A DNA stretch of 64,000 bases, from NCBI RefSeq assembly GCF_020103695.1, contig NZ_JAHXBF010000034.1:1-64000 (forward strand), given 5' to 3'. A model generated the notes under the pieces. It was not told the DNA's origin and did not search any database. It saw only the letters and a list, made by a program, of their open reading frames with translations. This document shows, piece by piece, positions 39,601-47,515 of this stretch (positions are counted from its first letter, which is position 1; each line of letters starts with the position of its first letter). Source of the DNA: Hyalangium versicolor. Its GTDB lineage: Bacteria > Myxococcota > Myxococcia > Myxococcales > Myxococcaceae. The position numbers and the translations under genes are program-made.

Positions 39601-40109
39601 TCGTGGAGAACGCCGAGACCATTGAGCGTCTGAGCGACATCGGGATGCTGCGGGCCGAGGGTCACTTCACGAATGGCGAGCGCACGTTCATACAGAGACT
39701 CGGCTCGCGCGTGTTGCCCCTGGTCTTCGTACAGAGCGGCCAGATTGTGGAGCGATTGAGCGACGTCGGGATGTTGCTTGCCGTGGGCTGCTTCCAGAAT
39801 GGCGAGCGCACGCTGAAGGAGGGATTCCGCTCGGACGTAATCCGCCTCCAGGCGATGGAGGTCACCGAGCAGATTGAGACAATGGCCCACCGACGGATGT
39901 GTGCCGCCAAGCGCGGCTTCTCGCAGCTCCAGCGCGTGCTCGACGAGCGGTATCGCCTCTGAGTACTTCCCCGTCTCCCCGAGCCTCTGTCCCTCGTCAA
40001 AGGCCTTCTGCGCCTCGATGAGCCGTGCGTCCGGTGGTGCTGGCTCCACCGTCGCACATGCGGCACAGCACACCATGATGAGCGCTACCGTCGGGACCGC
40101 TCGCTGCAT
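36666..40109 (-). CDS. TPR and CHAT-domain (caspase-like) lipoprotein
   Basis: This 1147-residue protein starts with the export signal MQRAVPTVALIMVCCAAC. Residues about 35-590 are 12-13 tetratricopeptide repeats of kinesin-light-chain type, 42 residues each (Y-A-R-A-E-P-L-Y-E-R-A-L-A-I-R). The C-terminal CHAT domain (about 790-1135) has the clan-CD protease dyad H961 in H-I-A-T-H-G-F-F and C1044 in L-S-A-C-D-T-G-R-G. CHAT proteins cleave partner proteins on activation and often act in conflict or cell-death systems. It is the third gene of the operon with the kinase-STAND-FGE and ADYC genes, 33 bases after the ADYC stop. A periplasmic rather than cytoplasmic CHAT is notable. Confidence 0.85.
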   Translation of the reverse strand: MQRAVPTVALIMVCCAACATVEPAPPDARLIEAQKAFDEGQRLGETGKYSEAIPLVEHALELREAALGGTHPSVGHCLNLLGDLHRLEADYVRAESLLQRALAILEAAHGKQHPDVAQSLHNLAALYEDQGQHARAESLYERALAIREVTLGPQHPDVAQTLNGLGVLHEVQGDYARAEQLHERALAIREATFGPQHSLVAESLGNLAVLHDEQGDFVRAEPLYKRALAMEEATLGPQHPRVALSLNNLGMLYKSQGNYARAEPLYQRALAIREVTLGPRHPDVAQSLNNLARLYDDQGNYARAEALYERALAIYQATLGEDHPRLAVPLNNLASIYKLQADYARAEPLFARALAISEAALGKQHPNVASLLNNMASLYQDQGDPARAEPLYERALTIRQAALGEKHPMVAHSLNNLARLYQSQGDFTRARPLYERAIGILEATLGPQHPDVARGLANLASLYKTQGDYARAEPLYERALAIRKAALGEQHPDVASSLNTLAELYQAQGNSARAEPLYERAITLREATLGKDHPDVAISLEGLARLRLAQQRLGDAMPLFERAFAISEQHLRKEVYGFSEARLANALYLLRMGEERLYELARSHPENAQVRHLALTAALLRKGRSVEEIANTSRIVYRGLGQEERATFERLRALRTLFSNLSLAGPGKLSADAYQQRLQELADQGDALEAELARRSAPLRALRALPPPSEVMDRVASTLPKDGALVEFVSYRAPPLVPNPGAAAPSQPRYLALLLFSDGRTQALDLGPAARIDAAALRLRDTLASNSFSYLPEAQALHALAFQPLVPRLGKVQRLFLSPDGQLSLVPFAALHDGRSFLVDAWNITYLTSGKELLPRSENLDPSHSVIVLADPDFGSLAAAPLPISQSTPASTRRSASLERFFSTLRADFADRPVPPLPGTRKEAESIRRLLPQARLLLGSAASKEALMKLATPGILHIATHGFFLEDAAAPAATRAVVQPGGLAESSPLQLPPDPLLRSGLVLAGAHATATGPGPQRREDSLVTALELAGLDLWGTQLVVLSACDTGRGNVKPGQGVYGLRRALVVAGTETLVTSLWKVNDEATQELMEGYYRHMVAGLGRTSALREAMKELRRKRPHPHFWAAFIALGRDEPLQGLAPALQAPTAP
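38500..39930. repeat. 126-bp tandem coding repeats (TPR units)
   Basis: The TPR part of the CHAT gene is built of 126-base units with strong DNA identity, for example the recurring block around AGCGCGCGCTCAT and GGCTCGGCGCGCGC. Such arrays can change copy number by recombination or slippage. Confidence 0.7.
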
Positions 40110-40142
40110 GCAACCCCCAGAGGGACAAGCCTCCCAGCCAGT

Positions 40143-41144
40143 CTAGCGGCCGTACGAGTGGTTTCGCAGCAGCGCCCCTTCCGTGGGGGCACCCTTGCGA
40201 CGCACGGAGCAGCGGTCGCCCTCCCCAAGGTCGGTCTTCACGGCCTCGAAGCGCTCGGGGCACTGGCTCAGGATCATCTCCACGGCCTGACCGTCACGTG
40301 CTCGAGAAAGACACCGCGCTCCCTCGGGGCCCCATGCCGCTTCGAAGGAGGCCTGCTTCGGATCCCAGCTCTTCGACGGCTCCGTCGTGCGAGCGAGCAC
40401 TCCCAGGCCATCGTAGACGTCGATGGGGCTGTTCTCGCGAGTGTGGGTGTGCCCATCGCCGCAGTAGTCGGCGCGAACCATGCGCGTGCACGCCTGGTGC
40501 AGCTCCTCCAGGGAGCGCCCGTCCTTCTTCGCCCAGGGCTTGTAGCCCCAGGTAATGCACTTGGCGATGGCACCGTTCTCACACGCGAAGGTGAACCTGT
40601 CCGCCACCGTGAGGTGCGCGCCCTTCCCATCCCAGACGCCCCGCACTGCCAGCGCCCGCGGTGCTGGCACCTCGGTGGTGGCGAGGCATGGGTTCGCCCA
40701 TGACTCGGCCTGCGCGTTCCAGATCTCGATGCGGTACCACTCCATCGCCGGATCCTGGGCCGCTGGCTCGGCGCCGCACAGGGCGACCTCCACCGGCTGG
40801 CCGTCGCTCGCCGCACCCTGGAGCACGGCACCCACGAGTTCCTTGGACGCACGCTTCGGCACCTCCAGGTGCCCGTCCTGAAGGCGCAGGCCCTTGATCG
40901 TCGTGGCGCCAAGCTTCGCGGAGGCGAGGTCGACCGAGGCCAGCTGGGTGCTGGTTTCATCCGTGGCCACCTTGCGCGCGTTGCCCCACAGCAACGTGCC
41001 GTTGGGCCACACGCTGCGGTCGGGGGTCTGGCCCTGGCAGGGCTGGGGCCGGGAGCGGGCCTGCGGCTTCGGAGGTTGGGGCGCGTCGGCGTATGCGGAC
41101 GTGCCACCCGCGAGGCAGGCGAGGACCAGGATGTGTTGTTTCAT
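40143..41144 (-). CDS. ADYC-domain secreted protein (copy 2)
   Basis: This 333-residue protein starts at ATG 41144, inside the ATGA overlap with the kinase stop. A Sec signal (M-K-Q-H-I-L-V-L-A-C-L-A-G-G) is probably cleaved after S-A-Y-A, though C10 could alternatively be lipidated. The ADYC domain has F-A-C-E-N-G-A-I-A-K-C-I-T-W-G-Y-K-P, L-H-Q-A-C-T-R-M-V-R and A225-D-Y-C-G-D-G, matching copy 1. The pentapeptide-like and Cys-rich N-terminal parts of copy 1 are shorter or absent here. Tight coupling to the kinase argues for a shared role, probably in the periplasm near its FGE domain. Confidence 0.8.
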   Translation of the reverse strand: MKQHILVLACLAGGTSAYADAPQPPKPQARSRPQPCQGQTPDRSVWPNGTLLWGNARKVATDETSTQLASVDLASAKLGATTIKGLRLQDGHLEVPKRASKELVGAVLQGAASDGQPVEVALCGAEPAAQDPAMEWYRIEIWNAQAESWANPCLATTEVPAPRALAVRGVWDGKGAHLTVADRFTFACENGAIAKCITWGYKPWAKKDGRSLEELHQACTRMVRADYCGDGHTHTRENSPIDVYDGLGVLARTTEPSKSWDPKQASFEAAWGPEGARCLSRARDGQAVEMILSQCPERFEAVKTDLGEGDRCSVRRKGAPTEGALLRNHSYGR

Positions 41145-44100
41145 GGAGTGCCTCCAGAGGGCTTCTGCGGAAGAGGAAGAGAGGCGCACAAGCGGACGCC
41201 AACGCGAGCGTCGCGGAACGTAGACTGGAAGGCCTGGCGGTTGGCGACCAGCGTGCCGACGCTCCCGTAGTACCAGGCGCCCCCTCGCAGGACGACGTCG
41301 CCGATGTCCGGCACCGCAGGCTCGGTGAGCTCGAAGACGTTCCCCGCCATGTCGAGCAGTCCGAAGGGACTCGCGGAGGCCGGATGCGCACCGACCATGT
41401 CTGGCCCCCGATTGTCGGGCTCGGGGCCGTAGGTCAGATCGATGTTGGCATCGTCCTTCTCGAGCTGGTTTCCGTGAGGGTACCTGCGATCGTCGGCGCC
41501 CCGCGCGGCACGCGTCCACTCGTGCTCTCGGCAGAGGCGCGCCCCAGGCAGGCGCCCGGAGCGGTCGAGCCACTCGAAGTAGCCCTTGAGGTCCTCGGCG
41601 GAGACCCCTGCCAGCGGAAAGCGGAGCCAGTCTTGATCGCTGCGATGGCTCCGGCCGGGATAGTGCACGGGTCTACCGGCAGGTGCCGTGAGGACCTTCC
41701 CACTCTTCTCCAACCGGAGGGAGAAGCTCCAGAGCCCGTCAGGCTCTTTCCAGAGCCGGAGTGCACTGCCGACAGTGCCAGGCAGTGTCGCGAGGATCTG
41801 CCGTTGAGGCGACTGCTCCGGCAGCGTGTCGAGGTACTCCACCCAGTCTCCCAGGGTCACCTCGCTCTGCCCGATGAGATAGCCTTCCTGGAGACATTGC
41901 GTGTGCAGCGGCGCGCTGAGGAGGAACTCCCGCAGCTCTTCCGGATCCGCGCTGCCAGCGAGGAAACACCCAGGCGGAACGTAGACATAGCCCTCGGGCA
42001 CCTGCCGGGCGGCCGGAAGTGCCAGGCGGATCCGCTCGTGCTGACCTCGCTCGAGCAAGAGGGGCAGATCGACCGGGGCCTGGCCCTCTTTCGTGAAGTG
42101 GAGGAGGTAGGAACCGGCGGGGAGGGCCACTCGGGCGAAAGGGTTCGTCACCCGCACACCAGGGTCGGGCATCGGTTTGGGCCGCCGTACCCCCTTGTCA
42201 TCCTCCTCGTAGCGAACGAGGCCCACCCGGGCTCCCGGCGGATCCGTGACGAGTTCGAGCTCAGCCGGTATGTCGAGTCGGCCCTGCCACTCCGTGTCCC
42301 GAAGCGTCAGCCGCTCGAAGCGCTGGATGAGCCGAGTGCGCTCGGCGGTCCGATGGAACTGCTCGGCGAGCCGGATGCGCTCATAGATGAGCTCGATAAG
42401 GAGCCGACGCACCTCGGCGTGCTCATGGATGCGCTCGAGCGCGTCATCGAGGGCGCCTTCACCTCTGGCGTAGTGGGCATCGGCCTGTGCCAGCTCGTTG
42501 AGTGCCTGGTCCCAGGTCGCCTCGGCACGGGCCCAGAGTTCCCCGGGTGTCAGACTCTTGTCGGAGCGGGGGACTTCCTGGCCGTTGAAGAGTGCCAGCG
42601 CCTTCTCGCGGCTGGCACTCGCGTTCCGGCTCAGCGCGCGCCCCTGGTCGAACGCGATCCGAGCCTCGCTCAGTTGGGTTTCGACGAAGCGCTTCGTCTT
42701 CCAGGACTCCCACAAGCGCAGAGCGCCGTAGGTGCTCCCTACCGCGAGCACCAGGAGGAGTGCGGCGAGCCCACGACGCAGGCTCTGGCGGCGCACGCTC
42801 CGCTGGGAGGCCTCCAGGAAGGCCTGCTCGCGCGTCCCCAGGGAGGCCTTATCGAGAGCACGGGCCTCGTCGAGCTGGCGCCCTCGCCAGAGCAGCTCCT
42901 CGGCGTGCCCCAGTCGCGCCCACTCAGAGCCTGACGCTTCGATCCGCTGCCGGAGCGCGCGCTGTCCCGCATCCTCGTCCAGCCATTGACGCAGGGTGCT
43001 CCAGCTCGTGATGAGCGCCTCGTGGGCGATCTCGTAGCTCGTCCGGCTGCCCAAGGTCCGCGAGTGCAGGAGCCGGCCCTCGACGAGCGCCCGCAAAGCA
43101 GCGCGGGCCTGCTCCGAGCCCGTGAGCAGTTCTTCCTCGCTCCGCTGGATGCGGGTGCCCTCCGCGGTGATGAGGCGACCGAGCAGAGCGCGTGCGGCGT
43201 GCTGCGCGGACGGCTCCAGTCGCGAGAGCACCCCGTCCGCGTGTCGAGAGAGCGCGCCGGCGACTCCGCCCATGGCCTCGAGCGCCGCCCGGGTGATGCA
43301 GCCCCTGGCAGGATCGCGGCGCTCCCACAGCTCGGCCAGGGCGAACTGGAGCAGCGGCAGGCTGCCTGCGCCGCTGGCCATGGCCTCCACGAGCGTCTGG
43401 AGGAGCCCCTCGGACTCGAAGACCACGCCTCGGCTGCGTGCGGGACCGACGATGGCCTCGCGCACACCCTCGGGGGAAAGGGGCCGGAGCAGGTAGAGCG
43501 CCCGCTCGACCGGGTCTCCCAGGCCCGCCAGCGCACCGACGCGCGTGAGGAAATCGCCGCGCACCGCGAGGAGCACGCGCACGCCCTCCGCAGGGAGGGC
43601 CAGCTCTCCGAGGAGGGTGGCGAAGCGCGCGGCCTGGGCTGGCTCGCTGAGGGTAACGAGCTCTTCGAGCTGATCGACGAAGAGGACAAGGCCGCGTCCC
43701 CCCTGGTAGACGGCCCGCAGCGTCGGCCCCAGCCATTGCGGTGTCCCGGCAAGCCGGTCCCCGAGTTCGGCCTCGCTCTGGCCGAGGACCGGCGCGAGCG
43801 CCGCGGCCAGTGCCGCGAGCGGACGGCGGCCGGGCTCCAGCGTGAGGGTGGAGAAGTCGCGGTATCCATCGAGCGCGCCCTGGGCGATGCGGGGCAGGAG
43901 GCCGGCGCGGCACAGCGAGGACTTGCCCACGCCCGAGTCGCCAGCCACGAGGACCAGGGGCTGGCGGCGCAGCCGCTCGATCACGGCGCGGATGTCCGAG
44001 TCACGTCCGAAGAAGAGAGCGCGGTGCTCGGCCTCGAAGGGCGCCAGGCCCCGGTAGGGGTTTCCTTCGGGGAGCACCTCCGGCTCGTGGAGTGGCTCGA

Positions 44101-45148
44101 TCCGCTCGAGCTCGGTACGGAGTGTCTCGGCCGAGGCAAAGCGCTCATCGGGCTCGACGCGAAGGCACCGCTCGATGAGCGAGGCGAAGTCGGGGTCGAT
44201 GCCAGGCACGCGCTCGGTGAGCGGAGGGCTGTGAGCGAGCTCCGAGCCCTCCGCGAGTCCGGACGGGAGCGGCTCGCCCTCCACCGGGGGCTGATCGGGG
44301 CGAGGCCGCGGCGGCAGCATGCCGGTGCACAACTCGTACAGGATCAGCCCGAGCGCGTAGAGGTCGCTTCGCGGGGTAGCCGAGATTCCGCGAAAGAGCT
44401 CGGGGGCCATGTAGCGCGGCGTGCCCGCGGCGGTGCGCACGTTCCGCGGGTCCGCGTTCGTGCTCGCATCGAGGAGCTCGGCCAGCCCGAAGTCGAGCAG
44501 TTTCACCTCTCCCGCAGCGGTGAGAAGGACGTTGTCGGGCTTGAGGTCCCGGTGAAGCACGCCCTCGCGGTGGGCCGCCGCGAGCCCTCGAGCCAGGCCA
44601 ATGCCGAGGCCCAGCGCACGTCGCCAAGGGACGGGCAGGGCCAGCTCCGCCAGGCTGTGCCCGACAAGGTACTCGGAGACGATGTAAGGCAGGCCGCCGA
44701 CCTCGCCGATGCGGAACACGGTGACGACATTGGGGTGCTGCAGGCGCGCGATCGCGCGTGCCTCGGTCTGTAAGCGCTCGCGATCCCGCGTATGGGGTTG
44801 ATGCGTGGCGATGAACTTCACCGCCACATGGCGATCGAGGGAGCGGTCGTGCGCCAGGTAGACGACGCCCATGGCGCCGCGGCCCAGCGGACGTACCAGA
44901 CGAAACTCATCGAACTCCTCGGGAGGCCTCCAACCCGCGGAAGGGGGCTCGGGGGGACTGGCGGAGTGAGCCTCCTGGCTCAGCTCTCCGGCAACGACGG
45001 TGACGAGGAACTCATGGCAGTTGGGGCACTCAGCGGCATGGCGATGCGCCCGGGCGCGCTCCTCGGGCTCCAGCTGACCCTCGATCAGCCTGGCGAGTAG
45101 CTCATCCGACAGGCAGTGCGATTCATCCGGCGCGGCGCTACTCGGCAT
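41141..45148 (-). CDS. Zinc-finger - Ser/Thr kinase - STAND NTPase - TM - FGE-like fusion (copy 2)
   Basis: ATG 45148 gives 1335 residues. An anti-sigma-type zinc finger (H37-x3-C41-x2-C44) comes first, absent from copy 1. The kinase (about 72-340) has G-R-G-A-M-G, V-A-V-K-F, H199-R-D-L-K-P-D-N, D-F-G near 219 and M-A-P-E with a normal-length activation loop. The nSTAND1 NTPase starts at N362-P-Y-R-G-L (Walker A G403-D-S-G-V-G-K-S). One membrane helix (about 793-812) precedes a FGE-like domain (about 1050-1325) that lacks the catalytic Cys pair. Its stop overlaps the ADYC start by ATGA, making kinase-ADYC-CHAT one operon. Confidence 0.9.
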   Translation of the reverse strand: MPSSAAPDESHCLSDELLARLIEGQLEPEERARAHRHAAECPNCHEFLVTVVAGELSQEAHSASPPEPPSAGWRPPEEFDEFRLVRPLGRGAMGVVYLAHDRSLDRHVAVKFIATHQPHTRDRERLQTEARAIARLQHPNVVTVFRIGEVGGLPYIVSEYLVGHSLAELALPVPWRRALGLGIGLARGLAAAHREGVLHRDLKPDNVLLTAAGEVKLLDFGLAELLDASTNADPRNVRTAAGTPRYMAPELFRGISATPRSDLYALGLILYELCTGMLPPRPRPDQPPVEGEPLPSGLAEGSELAHSPPLTERVPGIDPDFASLIERCLRVEPDERFASAETLRTELERIEPLHEPEVLPEGNPYRGLAPFEAEHRALFFGRDSDIRAVIERLRRQPLVLVAGDSGVGKSSLCRAGLLPRIAQGALDGYRDFSTLTLEPGRRPLAALAAALAPVLGQSEAELGDRLAGTPQWLGPTLRAVYQGGRGLVLFVDQLEELVTLSEPAQAARFATLLGELALPAEGVRVLLAVRGDFLTRVGALAGLGDPVERALYLLRPLSPEGVREAIVGPARSRGVVFESEGLLQTLVEAMASGAGSLPLLQFALAELWERRDPARGCITRAALEAMGGVAGALSRHADGVLSRLEPSAQHAARALLGRLITAEGTRIQRSEEELLTGSEQARAALRALVEGRLLHSRTLGSRTSYEIAHEALITSWSTLRQWLDEDAGQRALRQRIEASGSEWARLGHAEELLWRGRQLDEARALDKASLGTREQAFLEASQRSVRRQSLRRGLAALLLVLAVGSTYGALRLWESWKTKRFVETQLSEARIAFDQGRALSRNASASREKALALFNGQEVPRSDKSLTPGELWARAEATWDQALNELAQADAHYARGEGALDDALERIHEHAEVRRLLIELIYERIRLAEQFHRTAERTRLIQRFERLTLRDTEWQGRLDIPAELELVTDPPGARVGLVRYEEDDKGVRRPKPMPDPGVRVTNPFARVALPAGSYLLHFTKEGQAPVDLPLLLERGQHERIRLALPAARQVPEGYVYVPPGCFLAGSADPEELREFLLSAPLHTQCLQEGYLIGQSEVTLGDWVEYLDTLPEQSPQRQILATLPGTVGSALRLWKEPDGLWSFSLRLEKSGKVLTAPAGRPVHYPGRSHRSDQDWLRFPLAGVSAEDLKGYFEWLDRSGRLPGARLCREHEWTRAARGADDRRYPHGNQLEKDDANIDLTYGPEPDNRGPDMVGAHPASASPFGLLDMAGNVFELTEPAVPDIGDVVLRGGAWYYGSVGTLVANRQAFQSTFRDARVGVRLCASLPLPQKPSGGTP

Positions 45149-45150
45149 GA

Positions 45151-45194
45151 GTGCTACAGTGCAGCACCACGCGACAACCCCATGCAAGGGGTTG
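45151..45194. promoter_or_regulatory. Paired inverted repeats upstream of the kinase operon
   Basis: GTGCT-ACAGTGC-AGCAC (45151-45167) and CAACCCC-ATGCAA-GGGGTTG (45175-45194) lie directly before the start codon at 45148. They could be leader hairpins of the kinase mRNA or protein-binding sites. Confidence 0.4.
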
Positions 45195-45283
45195 CAAGGC
45201 CCCCCCACCCGGACAGGTCCTCCCCACCCTTGTGTGGCCCGACACTTCGCCCGGCGGCGGGTTCGGCGCTAGGCTGGGGGGCC

Positions 45284-46108
45284 ATGAGATTGGTCTTACT
45301 GGTGTCGATGGCCCTGGTGCTCGCGTCTCCCGCGGCGTGGGCCCAGAAGGGCTCGAAGAACCCCGCCGCCCTCGTGAAGGAAGGGGAGCGGCTGTACGGT
45401 GCCGGCAAGTATCGCGAGGCCGCCGAGGTGCTGAAGAAGGCCCAGGAGGCCCAGCCCAACCCCAAGCTCATCTACAACATCGCCCGCGCCTACGAGCGCG
45501 CGGGAGACCTGCGCGAGGCGCTCAGCTACTATCAACAGTACGTGGGGCTCAAGACCGAGGAGGCGGATCCCCAGCTCCTCAAGAAGTCCGCGATCGCCAG
45601 CGATCAGATCCGCGTGCTCCTCGAGAAGGAGGAGAAGACCGCCGCCGCCGCCGAGGCCGAGCGCAAGCGCCTGCAGGATGAGGCTGAGGCGGCCCGGAAG
45701 AAGGCAGAGGAGGAGCAGGCCACCGCCCGGCGCGCCGAGGAGGCCGTCCGGCAGCAGCAGGCCGCCGAGCAGGAGCGAGCCATGGTCTCCTACAAGCGCT
45801 CGCGGCTGGTCGCCTTCGGCCTGGGAGGCCTGTCCGCCGCCAGCGTGGGCGCGGGCATCTTCTTCGGCCTCCAGGCGCGGGACGCGCGCAAGACGTTCGA
45901 CAAGGCCACCAACGTGGAGAGCAAGCAGACCGCGGCGGATGACACGCGCAGCAAGGCGCTGCTGGCGGACATCGGCTTCGGCGTGGGCATTGCCGCCGCC
46001 ATTGGCGCCTTCGTCGTCTATCCCAAGGAAGGCCCTCCGGCGGAGGGCGAGGTGCGGATGACGCTCGCGCCGCGTGGCGCCGGGGCCGGTGTGGAGGTGA
46101 GCTTCTGA
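45284..46108 (+). CDS. TPR-containing periplasmic protein
   Basis: This 274-residue protein starts at ATG 45284 with a Sec signal ending A-A-W-A. Tetratricopeptide-like helices (about 25-95: Y-R-E-A-A-E-V-L-K-K-A-Q, L-I-Y-N-I-A-R-A-Y-E-R-A-G-D) are followed by a charged coiled coil (about 100-170) and two hydrophobic helices (about 178-200 and 230-250). It is probably anchored in the inner membrane or envelope. The stop overlaps the binding-protein ATG by one base, so the two are translated together. Confidence 0.68.
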   Translation: MRLVLLVSMALVLASPAAWAQKGSKNPAALVKEGERLYGAGKYREAAEVLKKAQEAQPNPKLIYNIARAYERAGDLREALSYYQQYVGLKTEEADPQLLKKSAIASDQIRVLLEKEEKTAAAAEAERKRLQDEAEAARKKAEEEQATARRAEEAVRQQQAAEQERAMVSYKRSRLVAFGLGGLSAASVGAGIFFGLQARDARKTFDKATNVESKQTAADDTRSKALLADIGFGVGIAAAIGAFVVYPKEGPPAEGEVRMTLAPRGAGAGVEVSF

Positions 46109-47502
46109 TGCGTGCGTTCGGGATCCTGACCCTGTCCACGGCCCTGCTCGCGGGCTGCAGCTTCACCACCGCAGGCGGCCTGTCCGAGTGTGACACCAGC
46201 GCCGACTGCGGTGAAAACCAGGTCTGCACGCAGAACTTCTGCGTGGCGCTGCCGGCCGGCTGTGGAACGCACTATGGCGACCCGGCCGCGGACGCGGTGC
46301 AGATTGGCGCGGCGCTGCCCTTGAGCCTCTCGGCCACCAACCCCGACCTGGGCAAGGACGAGTCCGAGGTTCAGGGGCTCAACGCCATCCTGCTGGCGCT
46401 GGAAGAGATCAACCAGCGCGGCGCGGCCGGCAAGAAGATCTCCCTGAACTTCTGCGACACCGCCTTCGATGCCAACCGCACGGCGGTGCAGACGCAGTGG
46501 CTGGTGAGCGAGAAGAAGATCGTCGCGCTGCTGACGGCCGGCAGCACCCAGACGCTGGCGGCGGCGGACGTGACGCTGAAGAACAACGTGCTGACGATGA
46601 GCTCCAGCGCCACCTCGCCCGAGCTGGCCGCCGTGGCCGACAAGAATGGCGGCAGCGTGGGCCTGCTGTGGCGCACGGCGCCCTCGGACGTCATCCAGGG
46701 CAAGGTCATCTCCAACCTGCTCGTCAATGATGCCCGCTTCGACAGCGCGGCGAAGATCGGCCTGCTCTACCTGGACGATCCCTACGGCCAGGGCCTCTTC
46801 AACGTCATCACCGAGCAGCTGCGCACCACCTCGAAGATCGTCAAGTCCGTGCCCTACAAGCGCAAGGACGAGCCCTCCATCACCCAGGGCGTGACGCAGC
46901 TGGACGCGTTCGATCCGGACCTGACGGTGGTGGTGGGCTTCGAGGATGACGCGTCGCTCATCGTCAAGCGCGGGAGCAACACGACCAACCTCAAGCTCGG
47001 CTCGGGACACAAGTGGTTCTTCACGGACAGCGTCAAGGATGTGGCGCTGCTGGATGACGCGGCAGTGCGCACCCAGGTGCAGAACGCCTATGGCACCGCG
47101 CCAGCGACGAACGGAGGCCAGGCCTTCGCCTCCTTCCAGTCCCGCTTCGAGTCCACGTACAGCGGCACGGATCCGTCCAACTTCTCGTTCACCTCGCACG
47201 CCTATGACTCGATGTACCTGTTCGGGCTGGCGGTGGCCTACAGCCAGGGCACCTCGGGCTCGGTGACGGGCCCGAAAATGGCGGAGGGGCTCACCAAGAT
47301 GTCGAGCGGCACTCTGTACCAGCTCACCTCCTCCAACTTCACCGAGGCCGCCACGGCGCTGGCCAACAACCAGAGCATCAACGTGGAGGGAGCCAGCGGC
47401 AGCCTCCAGTTCGATGAGGCGGGCGAGGCCCCCTCCCCCACCGAGCTGTGGCAGGTGTCCGGCAGCACCTTCGTGCACGTGGAGAACATCCCCGCTCCGT
47501 AG
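46108..47502 (+). CDS. ABC-type branched-chain amino-acid-like periplasmic binding lipoprotein
   Basis: This 464-residue lipoprotein has a signal ending L-L-A-G-C-S. A short Cys-rich segment (about 27-52) leads into a type I periplasmic-binding fold (about 60-455): I-G-A-A-L-P-L-S-L, I-L-L-A-L-E-E-I-N-Q-R-G, G-S-T-Q-T-L-A-A-A, I-G-L-L-Y-L-D-D-P-Y-G-Q-G. This is the Leu/Ile/Val-binding (Peripla_BP_6) family. No permease or ATPase genes are adjacent, so it may act as a sensor or serve a distant transporter. The coupled TPR gene precedes it. Confidence 0.78.
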   Translation: MRAFGILTLSTALLAGCSFTTAGGLSECDTSADCGENQVCTQNFCVALPAGCGTHYGDPAADAVQIGAALPLSLSATNPDLGKDESEVQGLNAILLALEEINQRGAAGKKISLNFCDTAFDANRTAVQTQWLVSEKKIVALLTAGSTQTLAAADVTLKNNVLTMSSSATSPELAAVADKNGGSVGLLWRTAPSDVIQGKVISNLLVNDARFDSAAKIGLLYLDDPYGQGLFNVITEQLRTTSKIVKSVPYKRKDEPSITQGVTQLDAFDPDLTVVVGFEDDASLIVKRGSNTTNLKLGSGHKWFFTDSVKDVALLDDAAVRTQVQNAYGTAPATNGGQAFASFQSRFESTYSGTDPSNFSFTSHAYDSMYLFGLAVAYSQGTSGSVTGPKMAEGLTKMSSGTLYQLTSSNFTEAATALANNQSINVEGASGSLQFDEAGEAPSPTELWQVSGSTFVHVENIPAP

Positions 47503-47515
47503 AGGAGACGTCCGC

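Noticed and set aside
38511..39962. Plus-strand repeat frames opposite the TPR region, resembling repetitive proteins
   Set aside because: They mirror the 126-base TPR repeats; repetition follows from the real minus-strand gene.
36666..40109. Regular 126-base periodicity as a CRISPR-like array
   Set aside because: Units are coding TPR repeats in one long frame, with no unique spacers.
42986..44773. 595-codon plus-strand frame opposite kinase copy 2
   Set aside because: The minus strand encodes clear kinase and STAND motifs here; the plus frame has no motif and shadow-like composition.
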